Origin: Isoetes taiwanensis
Taxonomy: Eukaryota; Streptophyta; Lycopodiopsida; Isoetales; Isoetaceae
DNA: 64,000 bases
Assembly: GCA_021234155.1 (NCBI GenBank)
Contig: JAJEKV010000113.1
Span: forward strand, 744,001-808,000
Direction: 5' to 3'
Made by a program: the position numbers and the translations under genes. The notes under the pieces were generated by a model. That model was not told the DNA's origin and did not search any database. It saw only the letters and a program-made list of their open reading frames with translations. How positions within the stretch are numbered: position 1 is the stretch's first letter; every line of letters begins with the position of its first letter. Shown one piece after another: positions 9,029-20,560 of this stretch.

Positions 9029-11412
9029 ATGGCAACGAAGAAAACTCAACCCAAAGTGACCATAGACAAAGAGGAAGCAAGGAGGATGTTTGACACATCT
9101 GTGTTGCCTTCTGAGGGCATGACCTCTTTAGATGTAAGAAAGGCAGATGTGGCTGAAGATGAGATACGCAAAATATTTGGCTGTGTAAAACTGGTGGGTA
9201 CCAAGCAAATTTATAAGTCTAGTCGAATGAATCCACTATTTGTGGATCAGTTTATGAACATCTACAGAAGATGTTACCAAAGAACTGATGTTTGTGTTGG
9301 AGAGATTGGGAAGTTTTTTGCACGGGCATTCACTTTGCATGTGAGATGACAAAAGATTAACTGGCAGTCATTTGTGGTTAAAACGAAGAAAAGTGTTACA
9401 GCTAAGGTTGAGAAAGAAGATGAGTACGAGTCCTTATTTCCTCATACAAATGTTGTTGGTTGTGTAGTGGACTATTTTGTCATCAACTCCTTGATTGCTG
9501 AGTTAGATAAGCAGAAGGATGACTTGAATGTTAGAGTTAAAAAGTGCATCCAGTGAAATGAAGGAAAAAATGAAGTTGTGGAAGAAGTGCAGTTACGAGG
9601 TGGATGCTACAAAACAGCAAATTGAAGCAGCAAAGGCCAGGTGTGAGCACTCCAGTGTCATTACATTTTTGTTGTCAATGCTGGTTTCCAAGGAAAAGGA
9701 ACTTTTGGAGGCGACAACAGCATACAAGAGTATGGAGGAAATTCACAAAGGGGTAATTGCTAATGACCTTTGCAATTACATAGTGCTCAATAATTTTTCT
9801 TTCTGCTTCATCATTCTTTTTATTTTTAAACAGGCAGAAGACGAAGAACATAGACTCCATCCAAGGCTGGAGAAGTTGAAAGAAATAGCTTCATCTCTAA
9901 ATAAGATGTCTGGACTGCAACTCAACCTTCCATTTTTGGAACATCCAAAATGCTCTACTGTAGCATTTGCAAAATTACAAAGTTGTTCTTTCTGTACATA
10001 TGCCTATGACCCACTTTGTGTCTCAGCCATTGTTGCACATTGCATGCACAGTTTTCATCCAATTTACGCTTACATATGTTTCTCAAAGAGATCAACTTGT
10101 CCTTCTTGTGAGAGCCAGATGCCTCATAATTGGTTCAGGTCCATTAGACTTCCATGTAGATCTGCAATAGAATCTGCTCCGAATTATAGTGCAGTGCAGT
10201 CCATTGAAAAGAGTCGAGATCCATCATTAAGCACACCTGCTGACTTGGAGGAGCCTGATATAATTATGCAATCCATTGAAGATTGCACTTTATTATCTGC
10301 CACAAGCCCAAACTTGAAGAGAGACAATGCTGAACAAAGTAATAGTTGTAAAAGACTGAAAAGTAAGTTATTCTTGTGAAGTATAACTACTTTGGATTTT
10401 TCTTCTATAAGTACTTATTTAGTTTGGTAATTTGAATGATGTAGGCTCAAGTTTGGATATTTCAAACTCTATAGTTGACATTTTTAACAGAATTGAAGAC
10501 AATATTGTGCAAGTAATAGATGAAGAATGTGAAGCAATGTTGAAGAATATAGATGATTATGTTTCCAATTTGGACAAACGTGCTGATATTATAGAGAAGA
10601 CAATCATAGAGGAAGAAACTGATTTGGCATCAGTTGGAGAATATCCTTCTAAGAATAATTCCAAGCAGGTTTCCTCCAGCAAACGAGCTCCATCGAAATC
10701 AATAACTAAGAAACTAAGGTGATTCTAGTGTGTTTCTTTCTGTCTGTTGTACTGATATAATTTCTCTAATAGTTGTCATTGCACAGTGCTAGTGTTGTTG
10801 GCAAGAAGCTTTTGGTTATTGAGCCAGAGGATTTCATGTACAAGGTTTTCAAAAAGGCTAAAGCAGTACCTGATGTAGTGGAAGGTGTCCAATTTCTTCC
10901 ATCAAGAAAAGAGGTTCTTGCTGTCAGGCCAAGGGCACTGCAGTTCATGCATTTCGTCACCAAAAATTTTGATGTTGGTATATGGTCTTCCAATCACTCA
11001 GTGATTAGCTGCCTGAGGTCTTTCATTCCTCAGTCCTTAGTGGATAAGTTTCTTTTCAAATGGATGGTGCATCCTTTGAAAATGAAAGGAGGAACTTCTT
11101 GCTACATCAAAAATACTCACAAAAGTTTATGAGAAATGTCCAGAATTTAGCATGAGGACAACTTTGCTTATTGATCCTTACAAATACGTGAACTTTAAGA
11201 ATAATGCAGATTCCTGCATCACACCAAGGTCCTTCATGCCTGACATAAATGACGGTGATTACCTATTGAAGACTATGGTACCTTACTTGGAGAAGCTAAT
11301 GACAGAAGTGAACGTAATTGCTTATGTACAGAGGTTTGTGCATTTTCGAAATCAGTATGATGAGAAAAGCACAAAAGTGTTGGAGGTACTAAAGACCATG
11401 GATTTGTCCTAA
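9029..11412 (+). pseudogene. Broken multi-exon gene: coiled coil, RING-like finger, NIF/FCP1-like phosphatase domain
   Basis: Exons can be joined by three phase-compatible introns: 9753-9833, 10363-10444 and 10719-10786. Translation starts MATKKTQPKV at 9029. A charged helical region (about 9490-9900) precedes a RING-like cluster near 9985-10120: CSFC, CMHSFHP, then CPSC, with one expected Cys replaced by Tyr in HPIYAY. The last two exons match the HAD-type NIF/FCP1 fold: GKKLLVIEPED at 10800, VRPRALQFMHFVTKNFDVGIWSS at 10925-10993 and LLIDPYKY at 11160. The nucleophile DxDx motif is replaced by EPED and the usual DDSPYK has lost residues, so phosphatase activity is unlikely. Damage: in-frame TGA at 9347-9349, and frameshifts near 9540 and 11115. 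Introns are kept, so it is a duplicated rather than a processed pseudogene. Earlier exons could lie upstream but are not identified. Confidence 0.75.
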
Positions 11413-13439
11413 ACTGTTGTATGTTTTTTTAATATTAGATCCCTTTCTTATTGCAATTTGGTGTTTATCAACACCACACACGTTTAAAGAACTTTATAAT
11501 TAAGCATGAATTCATTAGTTAGAGAAATTTGGAATTCTCGTTGATCTCCAAATAGGTTGCAATGGCCATATAAAACGCAAAAAGTTCTTCATGAGAACCA
11601 TATTCCAAAAACATGCTAAAAAGGTTGCACAGATCGCGACCGCGATGTATTTGCATCTACACGACCAAAATATTTGTTTTTTTAAGGTATATTCATCATA
11701 TATCGCATGTTTTATGAGATATATATTGCACTCTATGAGCTCCCAAAGATCGCCATTGCGATCTATTAAAACAAAACATGGGTGCAAAATAAGCACCCAA
11801 AGACCAAATAAAATTTTTATTTTATAAATTTTTAAGCTTTATACAATATTGAAAATACTAAAAAGAATACAATTTTTGAAAAGAAAAACATTTTATCTGC
11901 TCAACAGAATCGCTGTGGCGATTTGCTTGAGCACGCATGAAGTTTGTGCAGATGAGATTTGTGCTCATGGATTTCGCTACGACGATTTAGTGGATCAAGA
12001 ATAGAACCATAAAGGCAACCTTCTGAAATCCGTACGGACATGCTTTTCTGCATCAAGAATAGACTGCGAAGTTTTTTTCCTATGGAGTTGATATGATGAC
12101 AGACCTGGATAAGAAAGGAATCGATTAAAAACCTAAATAATAGATCTGAATAAGAAAGGATTGGATTACAAATCTTAATTTTCAACAAGCTTGATCTTAC
12201 TCAAATCGAAGAGAGAATCAAGATTGTCTGCTGCTGAGAAACCTTCAGTGATCAGATTAACAATACAAGCTGATCTAATATTTTTTTTAAAGTTCTCATC
12301 CATATTGTCATTCCCCTGCAACTCTGTCTGCGTGAACTCAATTTGATCTTCAATGATCCTGAAACCAGCAGCTCCGAATTTCATAGTTGTCTTTCTATTT
12401 GGTACTGCTCCCAAGCATCTTGTTCAATAGGCTTTGAATACTGCTCCCAAGCATCTAAATTGAAGTTAAAAGCATCATTCCTTTCAGCCAAACCAAGCCC
12501 ATCATTTAGCCTGAAAAGCAGCCATAGATTCGTGGATTCTGAAGCGCAGCAGCTTCGTCAGAGTTTGATTTTGGTTGAAAACATAGTTGAAGGGGATTTC
12601 GACTCAAAGCCTTGCTCAAAACACTGCGGAAATCCATGGCTTTTGCTAAAAACATGGACCCTAAAAATTCTAATACACCTGCACAGCACTCAAAATAAAC
12701 CTGTAGGGAATCACTTCCAGCGGAATCCTAACTGCAAAGAAATCACTCACAATAATCACTGTAAATCGTCGAAGAGATGCCGGTTCCATGGCCGGAAGAG
12801 ATGCTGGCTCCATGGCCTGGAGACATCTGCTGAAGGCACATCGAGCAAGGCATCCGGAGGTCCTGGCTTTTCGGCGTGCTGCTGCCCATTCAAATCGAGT
12901 AGTTTTTAGAATATTAATGGTCCTACACCACGTTTTTATTTGAGTTGTACCTTTATCCCGCCCACGTTGGGCGGGACAAAAATTTGAATTAAAGGTGACC
13001 ACTTTTGCTAGTGGTGGGCCTAAAGTGTTGCCCTTTAAATTCTCAAAATCCCGCTTTTTTCTCCATATAATGAATTCATGCTTAATTCTCTGGTATGCAA
13101 TTCCCGTTATAATGGGCTCAAATATCCCGCATGCTTTGGCCACAAAATATCGCCAAAACAGCAACCCAAAAATTAGCACAAACCTAACACAAAGTTAGCA
13201 ATATCCCACATGCATATATCGCAAAATTCGTGCGCATATATAAATAGTTTTTTGCTGCTTCATTGAAGAGTGTGGATAGAGATTAGATGATGAAAGGGCT
13301 CTGACTCGCTGGCTTGTAATCTTCAGTTACAGGCCAGAGTGTCATGACCTTTCAAAATGTAATCCTTGTCTACCCTTTTTTTTTAGTAATGGGCTCAAAT
13401 ATCCCACATGCATTCAATGTTCCACATGTTACCAAATCA
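11413..13439. other. Intergenic, no gene supported
   Basis: AT-rich with scattered ORFs whose products resemble nothing I know. Small features: a GGGTGCAAAATAAGCACCC hairpin near 11778, a TCCCGCCCACGTTGGGCGGGA palindrome near 12956, and a short duplication around CCATGGCCGGAAGAGATGC near 12785. Confidence 0.5.
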
Positions 13440-13940
13440 ACAAATGTCAAATGAATGGATTATGTTAAGGCATATTGTGTATCTATGCATATTGTGTTTG
13501 GTAAAGCGTGAGTCAACAATTTTCAAGTCAACAAGTGTTTCTATGCATTATGTTAAGGCATAAATTGTATAAGTCAACAACTTTCAAGTCAAGAAGTGTG
13601 AATCACCCCCAAGCAAATGTTTGACTTTTATTGACCAACATCTTTGGTAAAGCGTAAGTCAACAATTTTCAAGTCAACAAGTATGAATCACCTCTAAGCT
13701 AAAGTTTTACTTTCATTGACCAACATGTTTCGTAAAGCGTGAGTCAACAATTTTCAAGTCAACAAGTGTGAATTTTTTGACCTATGCTATTCTATGCATT
13801 ATATTAAGGCATATTGTGTAAGACAACAATTTTCAAGTCAACAAGTGTGAATCACCCCCTTTGTTACATGTTTGACTTTCATTGACCAACATGTTTGGTG
13901 AAGCGTAAGTCAACAATTTTGAAGTCAACAAGCAATTTAC
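13440..13940. repeat. Diverged tandem array, unit about 90-110 bp
   Basis: A unit containing GTAAAGCGTGAGTCAACAA, TTTTCAAGTCAACAAGTGTG, AATCACCCCC and TTGACTTTCATTGACCAACA recurs about five times, with starts near 13498, 13566, 13647, 13732 and 13820. Copies differ by substitutions and small indels. No coding potential. Confidence 0.85.
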
Positions 13941-14193
13941 ACTAACTCATTATAATTACAATTACTAAACAAGTGCCAAGCCAACATAAGATGATTGGTG
14001 TCCAAAAAAGAATGGCCATTTCAGGATAGATATATATATTTTTTTTAATGTTTTAGAAAATAAAATTATGGTCATTTCGAGGTGATTACATTTCACTTCG
14101 TATCCTACTAAATCATTACGATTAAGATACTAATGATACGAAATCCTAAAATCGTAGCCTACGAAATTAATTTCACGCCATCCTTTATAGGCT

Positions 14194-14736
14194 ATGGTCG
14201 TGAGGGAGAAGCATCGTCCAATTCTCCCAAACAGAATGCCGAAGCGCTGCCGCTCTCCCTCCCGCTCTGCTTCCCCTTTCCCTGGCCCTTCCAAGCGTCG
14301 GGCCTTGCTTTCCTTACCTTTGGCACAGGTCCTCGCGAGTTATGGCATAGGATCTTGGACAATTCCTTTGCAGGAGCCCAATGTTGAAACCAATTCTGTC
14401 GAGAATTCTTTTGAGAGCCCCGAGCAGCAGCCAGAGTACAGCAGCTCCTCTTCTGAAAGCTCTGAAGACTCTTTTTCTGAGCTTTCAGAAGAGGTGGATT
14501 CCTCACAATTCGATTCCTCTAATATGGATTCTTCTGAGGAGCAGATTGATTCAGAAGATGAAAACTGGAGCGAACATGAGACGACCAGCGAAGAAGAAGA
14601 CCCGGACGAAGAAGAAGAAGAAATTTTTTTGGAATTTCAAAATTGGCTGGAGAGTAAGTAGCAGCAATTTCAATTTTTGCTTTCTTTTATTACAGGCTTT
14701 CTAACTTTCTGAACTTTTCTTACAGATAAAGCTTGA
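14194..14736 (+). CDS. Acidic Ser/Glu-rich hypothetical protein (two exons)
   Basis: I do not recognise this protein. Exon 1 is 14194-14653. A donor GTAAGT follows and an acceptor ends at 14725, so exon 2 is 14726-14736, giving the ending ...LEN-KA-stop; reading through instead ends at 14661. The start may be the ATG at 14194 or that at 14236, which begins MPKRCRSPSRSASPFPG; the latter opens with a basic, nuclear-signal-like stretch. From residue ~60 the protein is dominated by Ser, Glu and Asp, with clusters such as SSSSSESSEDSFSELSEEVD and EEEDPDEEEEE. It is convergent with the minus-strand ORFs at 15444-17276, and a minisatellite lies between the 3' ends. It could be a host gene or the acidic accessory gene of a mobile element. 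Confidence 0.5.
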
Positions 14737-14839
14737 AGTCCCGACAGCTCAGGAAGCCACGTCTTGTTTTTTTTTTTTTTTTCTTTTGATCAAGTTCAGA
14801 AACAAGCCTTTTATGCCTTTGTATTTTTTTAAAAAAACA

Positions 14840-15305
14840 GATGCTATAGGCCTTAGTGCCTTTCTTTGTAATGGCTTTAGTGCCTTTCTTTGTAATGGCC
14901 TTAGTGCCTTTCTTTCTTAGACCCTTCTGTGAAACAGGCCTTAGTGTCTTTGAAATATAATGGCCGTGCCGACCCCTGTAACACAGGCCTTAGTGCCTAT
15001 TGTAATATATAATGGCCTTGTGCCTTTCTGAAAATTTCTGGTTTTGTTTTCTGTTTTAATCAATTGGTTTTGTAATACCTTTTTATTATGCCTTCAGTTT
15101 AATCCAAGCCTTGTGCCTTTTGTTTAATCCAGGCCTTAGTGTCTTTAATTGTAATGGCCTTGTGCCGACTGTAATTCAGGCCTTGTGCCTTCTGTAATCC
15201 AGGTCTTAGTGCCTTCTTTAATGTGGATGATGGCCTTGTGCCTTTCTGTAAATTTGTGGTTTTGTTGCCTTGTGTAAATTTGTGCCTTGTGTCTTTTTCT
15301 AATTC
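14840..15305. repeat. Minisatellite based on GGCCTTAGTGCCTT
   Basis: Variants of GGCC(T)TTAGTGCCTTTCTTTGTAAT or GGCCTTGTGCCTT recur at least fifteen times with irregular spacing of roughly 20-60 bases. They fill the space between two convergent genes. The first units, near 14850-14920, are the most regular. Confidence 0.85.
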
Positions 15306-15443
15306 TGTTTTACCTTGGAATTCATTCAACATTCCAGTACAAAATTCTGTAACTGAAGCATCAAAAATGAGAATGCAAAATACAGAAACTTCTTTATATT
15401 CATAAAAGTACCTATACAGTACCCTTTACACAATTGCTCTTTA

Positions 15444-16061
15444 CTATTCCAACAACGTGGGAAGCCTCTCTAGAATATCTTGTTCTTCTTTGGCACTTAG
15501 AGTGTAAACCACTCCCTGCTTAACAACGTGCTTTGCTTGAACCAACCTGACTTTGTTATTTGCAACTTGAGTGGCATAAACAATTGCTTTATTTCCTCTA
15601 CAAAACTTGTAGCTGGATTTACAATTCACCAACTTCTCATAGTATGTCCCTTTAATGACCTCATCCGCTTTCACAAACTTCTGCCCTTGCATATCTACAA
15701 AGTCTTCTAACACCAAGTACTTAGCTTTGGTACATAGGATAAGGTAGAATTTCACATTCCCGTGATTGTTATTTGGAGCCACCACTGCAAAGACATCACC
15801 TATAGATACTTGCATGCTACATAAGTCAGCGCTGCCAATATATGTTTCTTCTCCTTCATCATGTACTTCTTCTTCAATAATAGATTTGATGGGCTGTACC
15901 ACAACTAGTTCAAACTTCTTAGTATATGATACATTGGGGCAAGATTCCCAATTCAAATCTAAACAATATATATGCTTATGGAATGGCCATTTAGGCCACT
16001 TGGCCAGATCCTGTAATGCCTTAAGTTCGCCAAATCTTAACTCATTAAGAGGTCCCCTCAT
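15444..16061 (-). CDS. Orphan protein with CxnCPN / GDVFAVVAP domain (probable mobile-element gene, 3' part)
   Basis: An open frame of 205 codons. Visible blocks are YCLDLNWESCPN (near 15950), a linker rich in Glu, then SIGDVFAVVAPNNNHGNVKF, FYLILCTK, DMQGQKF, VIKGTYYEKL and KAIVYATQVA, ending VVYTLSAKEEQDILERL. A second degenerate copy of the same blocks lies on the plus strand at 37900-38390. Recurrence in one window argues for a repeat-borne family. I cannot assign a known domain. The first half of the same gene is probably the ORF at 16527-17276, separated by about 470 bases of AT-rich sequence full of stops, where the middle of the gene appears deleted or replaced. Confidence 0.5.
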   Translation of the reverse strand: MRGPLNELRFGELKALQDLAKWPKWPFHKHIYCLDLNWESCPNVSYTKKFELVVVQPIKSIIEEEVHDEGEETYIGSADLCSMQVSIGDVFAVVAPNNNHGNVKFYLILCTKAKYLVLEDFVDMQGQKFVKADEVIKGTYYEKLVNCKSSYKFCRGNKAIVYATQVANNKVRLVQAKHVVKQGVVYTLSAKEEQDILERLPTLLE

Positions 16062-16526
16062 AAATTCATCATTTATGGAGGGCCAACATTATTAGAATTT
16101 TTTATTCCTAAATATGTCTACCAACTAAGAATAATCCCGCTCTTCTGGAAAATCAAATGTCAAGGCACTTTTCAATCCTCTTTACCAAGACTCTGGCACC
16201 GATTTTTTATTCTCCCTACCAGCAATCTGTGCATTATTAAAATACATGGGGTATGAATTCAAATTCATACAACATGTAACTTAAACACATTTATATAGGG
16301 TAGCAACTTCTTTATGTTTGGGCAACTAGCTCTACATTTAATAAGAATCTAGCTAAAAATTGCCATTTGAGCTACACATTATTAGATATTTGGTTCAAAA
16401 ACCACTAATTGGATTCCAGCCACATTAGAAAAAAAACAGGAAAAATGGTCAGTTCAGCTACACTTTTGGGGGTATATTTTACAAGGAATGGCCAATTCAT
16501 TATACTTATACAAAATTATAGGTCTC

Positions 16527-17276
16527 TTAAAATTTTCCCTGGTTTGTCCAATAATCCACAACTTTTTCAATCACTTCTTGACTCAGGGAATCCTTTCTCT
16601 TCTTCCTTCCCCCAAGAGCCCACATTGCATTTTTATTACTAATTGCAACACGGTGCTTCTTAGCTCTGGAACAATTCCTTGGATGAATTCCTAACGCCTT
16701 GGCAGCTAATCTTTTGCTGCCATGCCTGACCTTCCCAAGTGCCATGACTAATGCTGCTCTTTTTGCTGCTAATTTGTCATTGGACTCCACTCCTTTCACA
16801 TGCTGTATGGTTTCTTGGATGCTACCGACAATTTCACTGTGAACAATCTTTTCTTTATCAGACACTGCAACCTGCATAACTTTGCTGTTCTCCACTAGAT
16901 GCCATACTTCTTTCTTCTGGTCTGTAGACATCAAACCTGTCAAATCCAAAAACGTTTTCGTGATTATGGAGGCTGCATGTTGCAATTGCTTATTTGAGTG
17001 CTCAATACTCCAATCTAAATTTTCATTTGACAATTGTTGCCTCATCTTGCTCGCTCTTTGCCGTTGCTTCTGCAAACGCCATTTCTGCCTCCTGTCTTCG
17101 TCATTAGTCATTGGATCATAAGAAGCCTGAACAAAAATGGATGGAAAGAAAGAAACGAGATCTCTCTCCCTCGAGAAAGGGGGAATCAACCACCCCCCGA
17201 TATTCTCATTAATTTTGAATTTCCCTCTTCCCATAATACTAAAATATAGTGCTAATTTGGGTGGACAAAAGGACAC
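16527..17276 (-). CDS. Orphan basic helical protein (probable N-terminal part of the same mobile-element gene)
   Basis: Open for 249 codons; a likely Met start is MGRGKFKINENIGG near 17232, and the frame continues upstream without a clear landmark. The middle is Gln/Arg-rich and helical (RRQKWRLQKQRQRASKMRQQ). The end contains AAKRAALVMALGKVRHGSKR, LAAKALGIHPRNCSRAKKHR and SQEVIEKVVDYWT, which looks like a helix-turn-helix DNA-binding region. Coding stops right after a helix that should lead into a further domain. This suggests an internal deletion relative to a full-length family member. No terminal inverted repeats were found by eye around 14-17.6 kb. Transposase-related origin is inference. 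Confidence 0.45.
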   Translation of the reverse strand: MSFCPPKLALYFSIMGRGKFKINENIGGWLIPPFSRERDLVSFFPSIFVQASYDPMTNDEDRRQKWRLQKQRQRASKMRQQLSNENLDWSIEHSNKQLQHAASIITKTFLDLTGLMSTDQKKEVWHLVENSKVMQVAVSDKEKIVHSEIVGSIQETIQHVKGVESNDKLAAKRAALVMALGKVRHGSKRLAAKALGIHPRNCSRAKKHRVAISNKNAMWALGGRKKRKDSLSQEVIEKVVDYWTNQGKF

Positions 17277-17719
17277 TAAAAATGAGACACCGTAACATGT
17301 GAGGACCCTTCAATAAAGTTACTGGGGTCTTCTAAGAGATCATGGATGTGCACACTCATCTATGTCCTCAGAACTGCATTGAAATATATCATAATGTGTC
17401 ATTGCCCAGTTTCTCAGCATGCTTATACTGCCGATGCTTTTCCCTCTAAAATCTTTGAGGCAAGGGTTTTGCTAACCTGATAGTAATACGATCGTTATTC
17501 TTTTTTATTGTCTCCGTATCGGCTTATTCAACTCAATTTAATTCAATACTTATAAAAAACTACAGGATCAGCTTAAAAAACCAAACCTCTACATGACCAC
17601 GTAGTTTTTTTTTTTTTCTTTTTGTAATTTTCTCAAAAACAACCCGTGGACTCTTATGTCCGTTGTTTTCAAGTATGGATCATTTTTTTGGATCGTTATG
17701 TCCAGTATATCTTCATGTT

Positions 17720-18010
17720 CTAGCTAGAATAAACCATAATATGCTTTTGCCAAGACCTAAGGATTGATTGGCTTAAGCCAATTTACGCTTTTTTCTTCGA
17801 GTTTGGGCAGATGCATCAGGCTACAAGCTATGTTCTCGAGTCCACTAAAGATATGATGCTCAAAAATTGTGTTCTCTGCTCCAAGAGCCAATACACTTTC
17901 ATATCAGGTTAGAACTTAGAGTCGGAGTGGATTTGGAGCTTTGGTCTTTCAAAGTCATCCACAAGCCTTTGAAATCAGTATCCTCCTCCTTCTAGATGAC
18001 CAAACAAAGT
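17720..18010 (+). repeat. Dispersed repeat, copy A
   Basis: About 290 bases closely resemble 56110-56400 in the same orientation. Shared words include ATATGCTTTTGCCAAGA, GCAGATGCATCA and TGTTCTCTGCT. No coding potential and no terminal structure seen. Confidence 0.8.
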
Positions 18011-20261
18011 TTTGCTCAAATTATTACGTTGAACCAATATGAGGGCCATGCACACTTATCAAACCCTTTAGTATCTAGTTTTACTTTTGACCATAACAAT
18101 TCTTTTTATGCAGACATCTAATAGGATATTCATAGTCAACCTCCATGTATGCGAGCATAGTTGCTTCATTATATAGAGGAAGACAAATTGGCAGCAACAA
18201 TGGAAGGGGCATGTCTCTTCCTCTTACAGAGTGATGGATCTATTTTGCTTCGCCTATAGCGTAGAAGTCAGGGGAGCCATCTCGAGTGGTTGAACTTGAG
18301 GAAGGGCTTTAGCAACAAGGTTTGAAGCATAAAGTCGGAAAGTTTGGTGGTTGTTTCAAGAAGATATGGTGGATGTAGTTGTGTACCTCTACTTCTAATT
18401 GTTACAGGTTGATCGAAATTATAGCCCCTATTTCCACTATGTGTTGGAGCAAGTTGCCACATGGCTTAAGAAGGATGAACATCAAGTTGAAAAAACGACC
18501 AACAGGGTCATAATTGAGTTCATATCAAATGATTGATATATTAGATTTTTTTTCCTCAAAGCATAAGCAATAAATTGAACTGAGCTTAATTGATTTTATC
18601 CTTCAGGAGACCAAGCGGTCTATAGATGCCAAGGGATATAAGAAGAGCACAATAACCTTATTCCTGTATATGATTACAAAAATATCACCTCCAAGGGAAA
18701 AACCTTAACAATAATAAGTTTACTATGACATTACTTTGTTCGGAGCGGGCGTAAATGTGCATGCCATTCAAGAACCTCCATGACATTTGCAAAAATATAT
18801 GTAGTGACTGATTAGGTGTAACTAACTCAACATATTTTGCTTTGATGCTAGAAAATTTTGAAAAAAAAAAATGGTACTCATCTTAATCACTATTATCTAA
18901 CAACATCAATAGATCCTATTCTCACCTAGCTCACGGTGTTGTCGGCTCAAAAATATGTGCAAGAAAAACAACATGCCTGGCTGTTGATGAATTGGTCCCC
19001 CAACGCCACGTCAACAGGAAATTCCAAATTTGCCTATGAAATTTTATACCACCTTGAAATTTTGTAGACGTGTCAGGCTACGTGGCAGAGATATAAAAGA
19101 CATTTTGGGACAATTTCCTCTTCCTTTTACCTGTGTCTTCTTCGATCGGGCATGTTATTGGAGCTTTTGGCGAGGATCTGCAGCATCTTTCTGGTAGTTT
19201 AGGGTCTAATCTTGCTGGGGCTTGATAAGCACCTTAGAGCGCCACAATTTCTTGGTGGTTTTGAGGTTTTTGTGACTTTTTAGAGTTTCTTGATGGTTTA
19301 CCACAATCTTGGCGAGTCTATGGCGCTTTGGCGAGTCTGTGGAGCTTTTTGCGATGATTTGTGAGTCTATGGAGCGTTTGGCGATGATTTGCAAGTCTGT
19401 TGTTCTTTATTGCGAGTTGTGGCTACTACCGAAATATATTTTATGCTCTGCCTAAAGGTCAGTTTTGCTCTGCCTAAAGGCTTTGATATGTACCGAACAG
19501 ATATTTTATGCTGTAAATCCTTATGGAAATTCGTGTAAATGCAACTTATCTTGATTGTATTCATGTTGGAAGCCACTTTGCCTATTTTCACCTGTTCATA
19601 GTAAATGCTTAAAACCTTGAACTGAAATATGTAGCATTATAACAGGGGGTTTTTTTTGTGATTTTATACGCTTTTTGGCATGGTTTTTATATGATTTCAT
19701 GGGCGTATTGCATGAGGCATACTAATCAGTATATCTAGAGTGCACACTGGATTCTCATATTTGAATGGCATTTTATCTATGGTTTTGCAATAGTTTTGGC
19801 TTGCATGTTTTTAATTTTATGAAGGCCATCCAAGCAACGAGGCATTCAACTCTAGGGTTCGACTTTAGGGTTCGTGGCGTGAAGGGGATTTACAGGACCA
19901 TTTCCGGCAGTTTTCTCCTCGCTATGGCTTCGAATGGAGAGGGGAATTTTTCTTTTTCCGCTGCTCTGGTGGCGTCTTCTTGGCGGACTTCCTTCTTCTT
20001 CTCTCCTTCCCTTCCCATTTCTTGCTTGCGAGACGAGCTTTTGGCGGCAGATAGATTCGGCAATAGGCAGAATTTGTGACTCCACTCTCCTCCTATCCAT
20101 TTTTTCTCTCCTTTTTTTTTTGCAGGTTAGCGGATTGGGAGGCAGCCAACAGCAACTACAGTGGCTTCTTGCTCTTCTTCTCCCTCTTTCCCATTTATTC
20201 CCATTTCTTCTTCCGGTCTGGCAGTCTAAAACAGAAAACAGAGACTGCCATAAATCTGATA
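18011..20261. other. Intergenic, no gene supported
   Basis: AT-rich sequence. Near 19310-19400 a short imperfect repeat of TTGGCGAGTCTATGG-like units occurs. A CTAGGGTT-type leader followed by ATG at 19924 opens a 52-codon frame, but no motif or continuing exon supports a gene. Confidence 0.45.
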
Positions 20262-20560
20262 ATCTTGGCAATATCTTGAGCAATCATCATCCTTCTGTCC
20301 CAATCTAAGACTTTAGGACTTAGTTCGATGTTGTCAGGACTAGACCCTCTGTTTTTGGTGCCGGAGACCCTGGTCCCCAGCCAATCTGCCAGCGATCCGT
20401 TTTGGGCAAACTCGTAAACAAGGTAAAAATTCTCTGTGCCACTGATGCATAGCCCGACAAGCTTCACAATGTTTGCTTTGATGTACCTTGCACAAGATTT
20501 TGAGTTCTACATTCATGCTACCCTTCATGGCCTGAGATGCTTGGTAACAGCATTGGATTA
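20262..20560 (-). pseudogene. Receptor-like kinase fragment (LysM-RLK-like kinase domain)
   Basis: On the minus strand this reads a kinase N-lobe: MKGSMNVELKILCKVHQS, then after a one-base shift NIVKLVGLCISGTENFYLVY, EFAQNGSLADWLG and WDRRMMIAQDIAK. This corresponds to the alphaC helix, beta4-beta5, hinge and alphaE start of plant receptor-like kinases. The ELKILCKVH block resembles LysM-type receptors. The frameshift lies in an A-run near 20475. There is no Gly-rich loop upstream and no catalytic HRD/DFG loop downstream, so only part of the domain survives. It is a gene relic and cannot make a kinase. Confidence 0.7.

Noticed and set aside
19924-20079. Plant-like leader and ATG opening MASNGEGNFSFS, possible first exon
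   Set aside because: Only about 52 codons, no recognised continuation, and the next coding relic is on the opposite strand.
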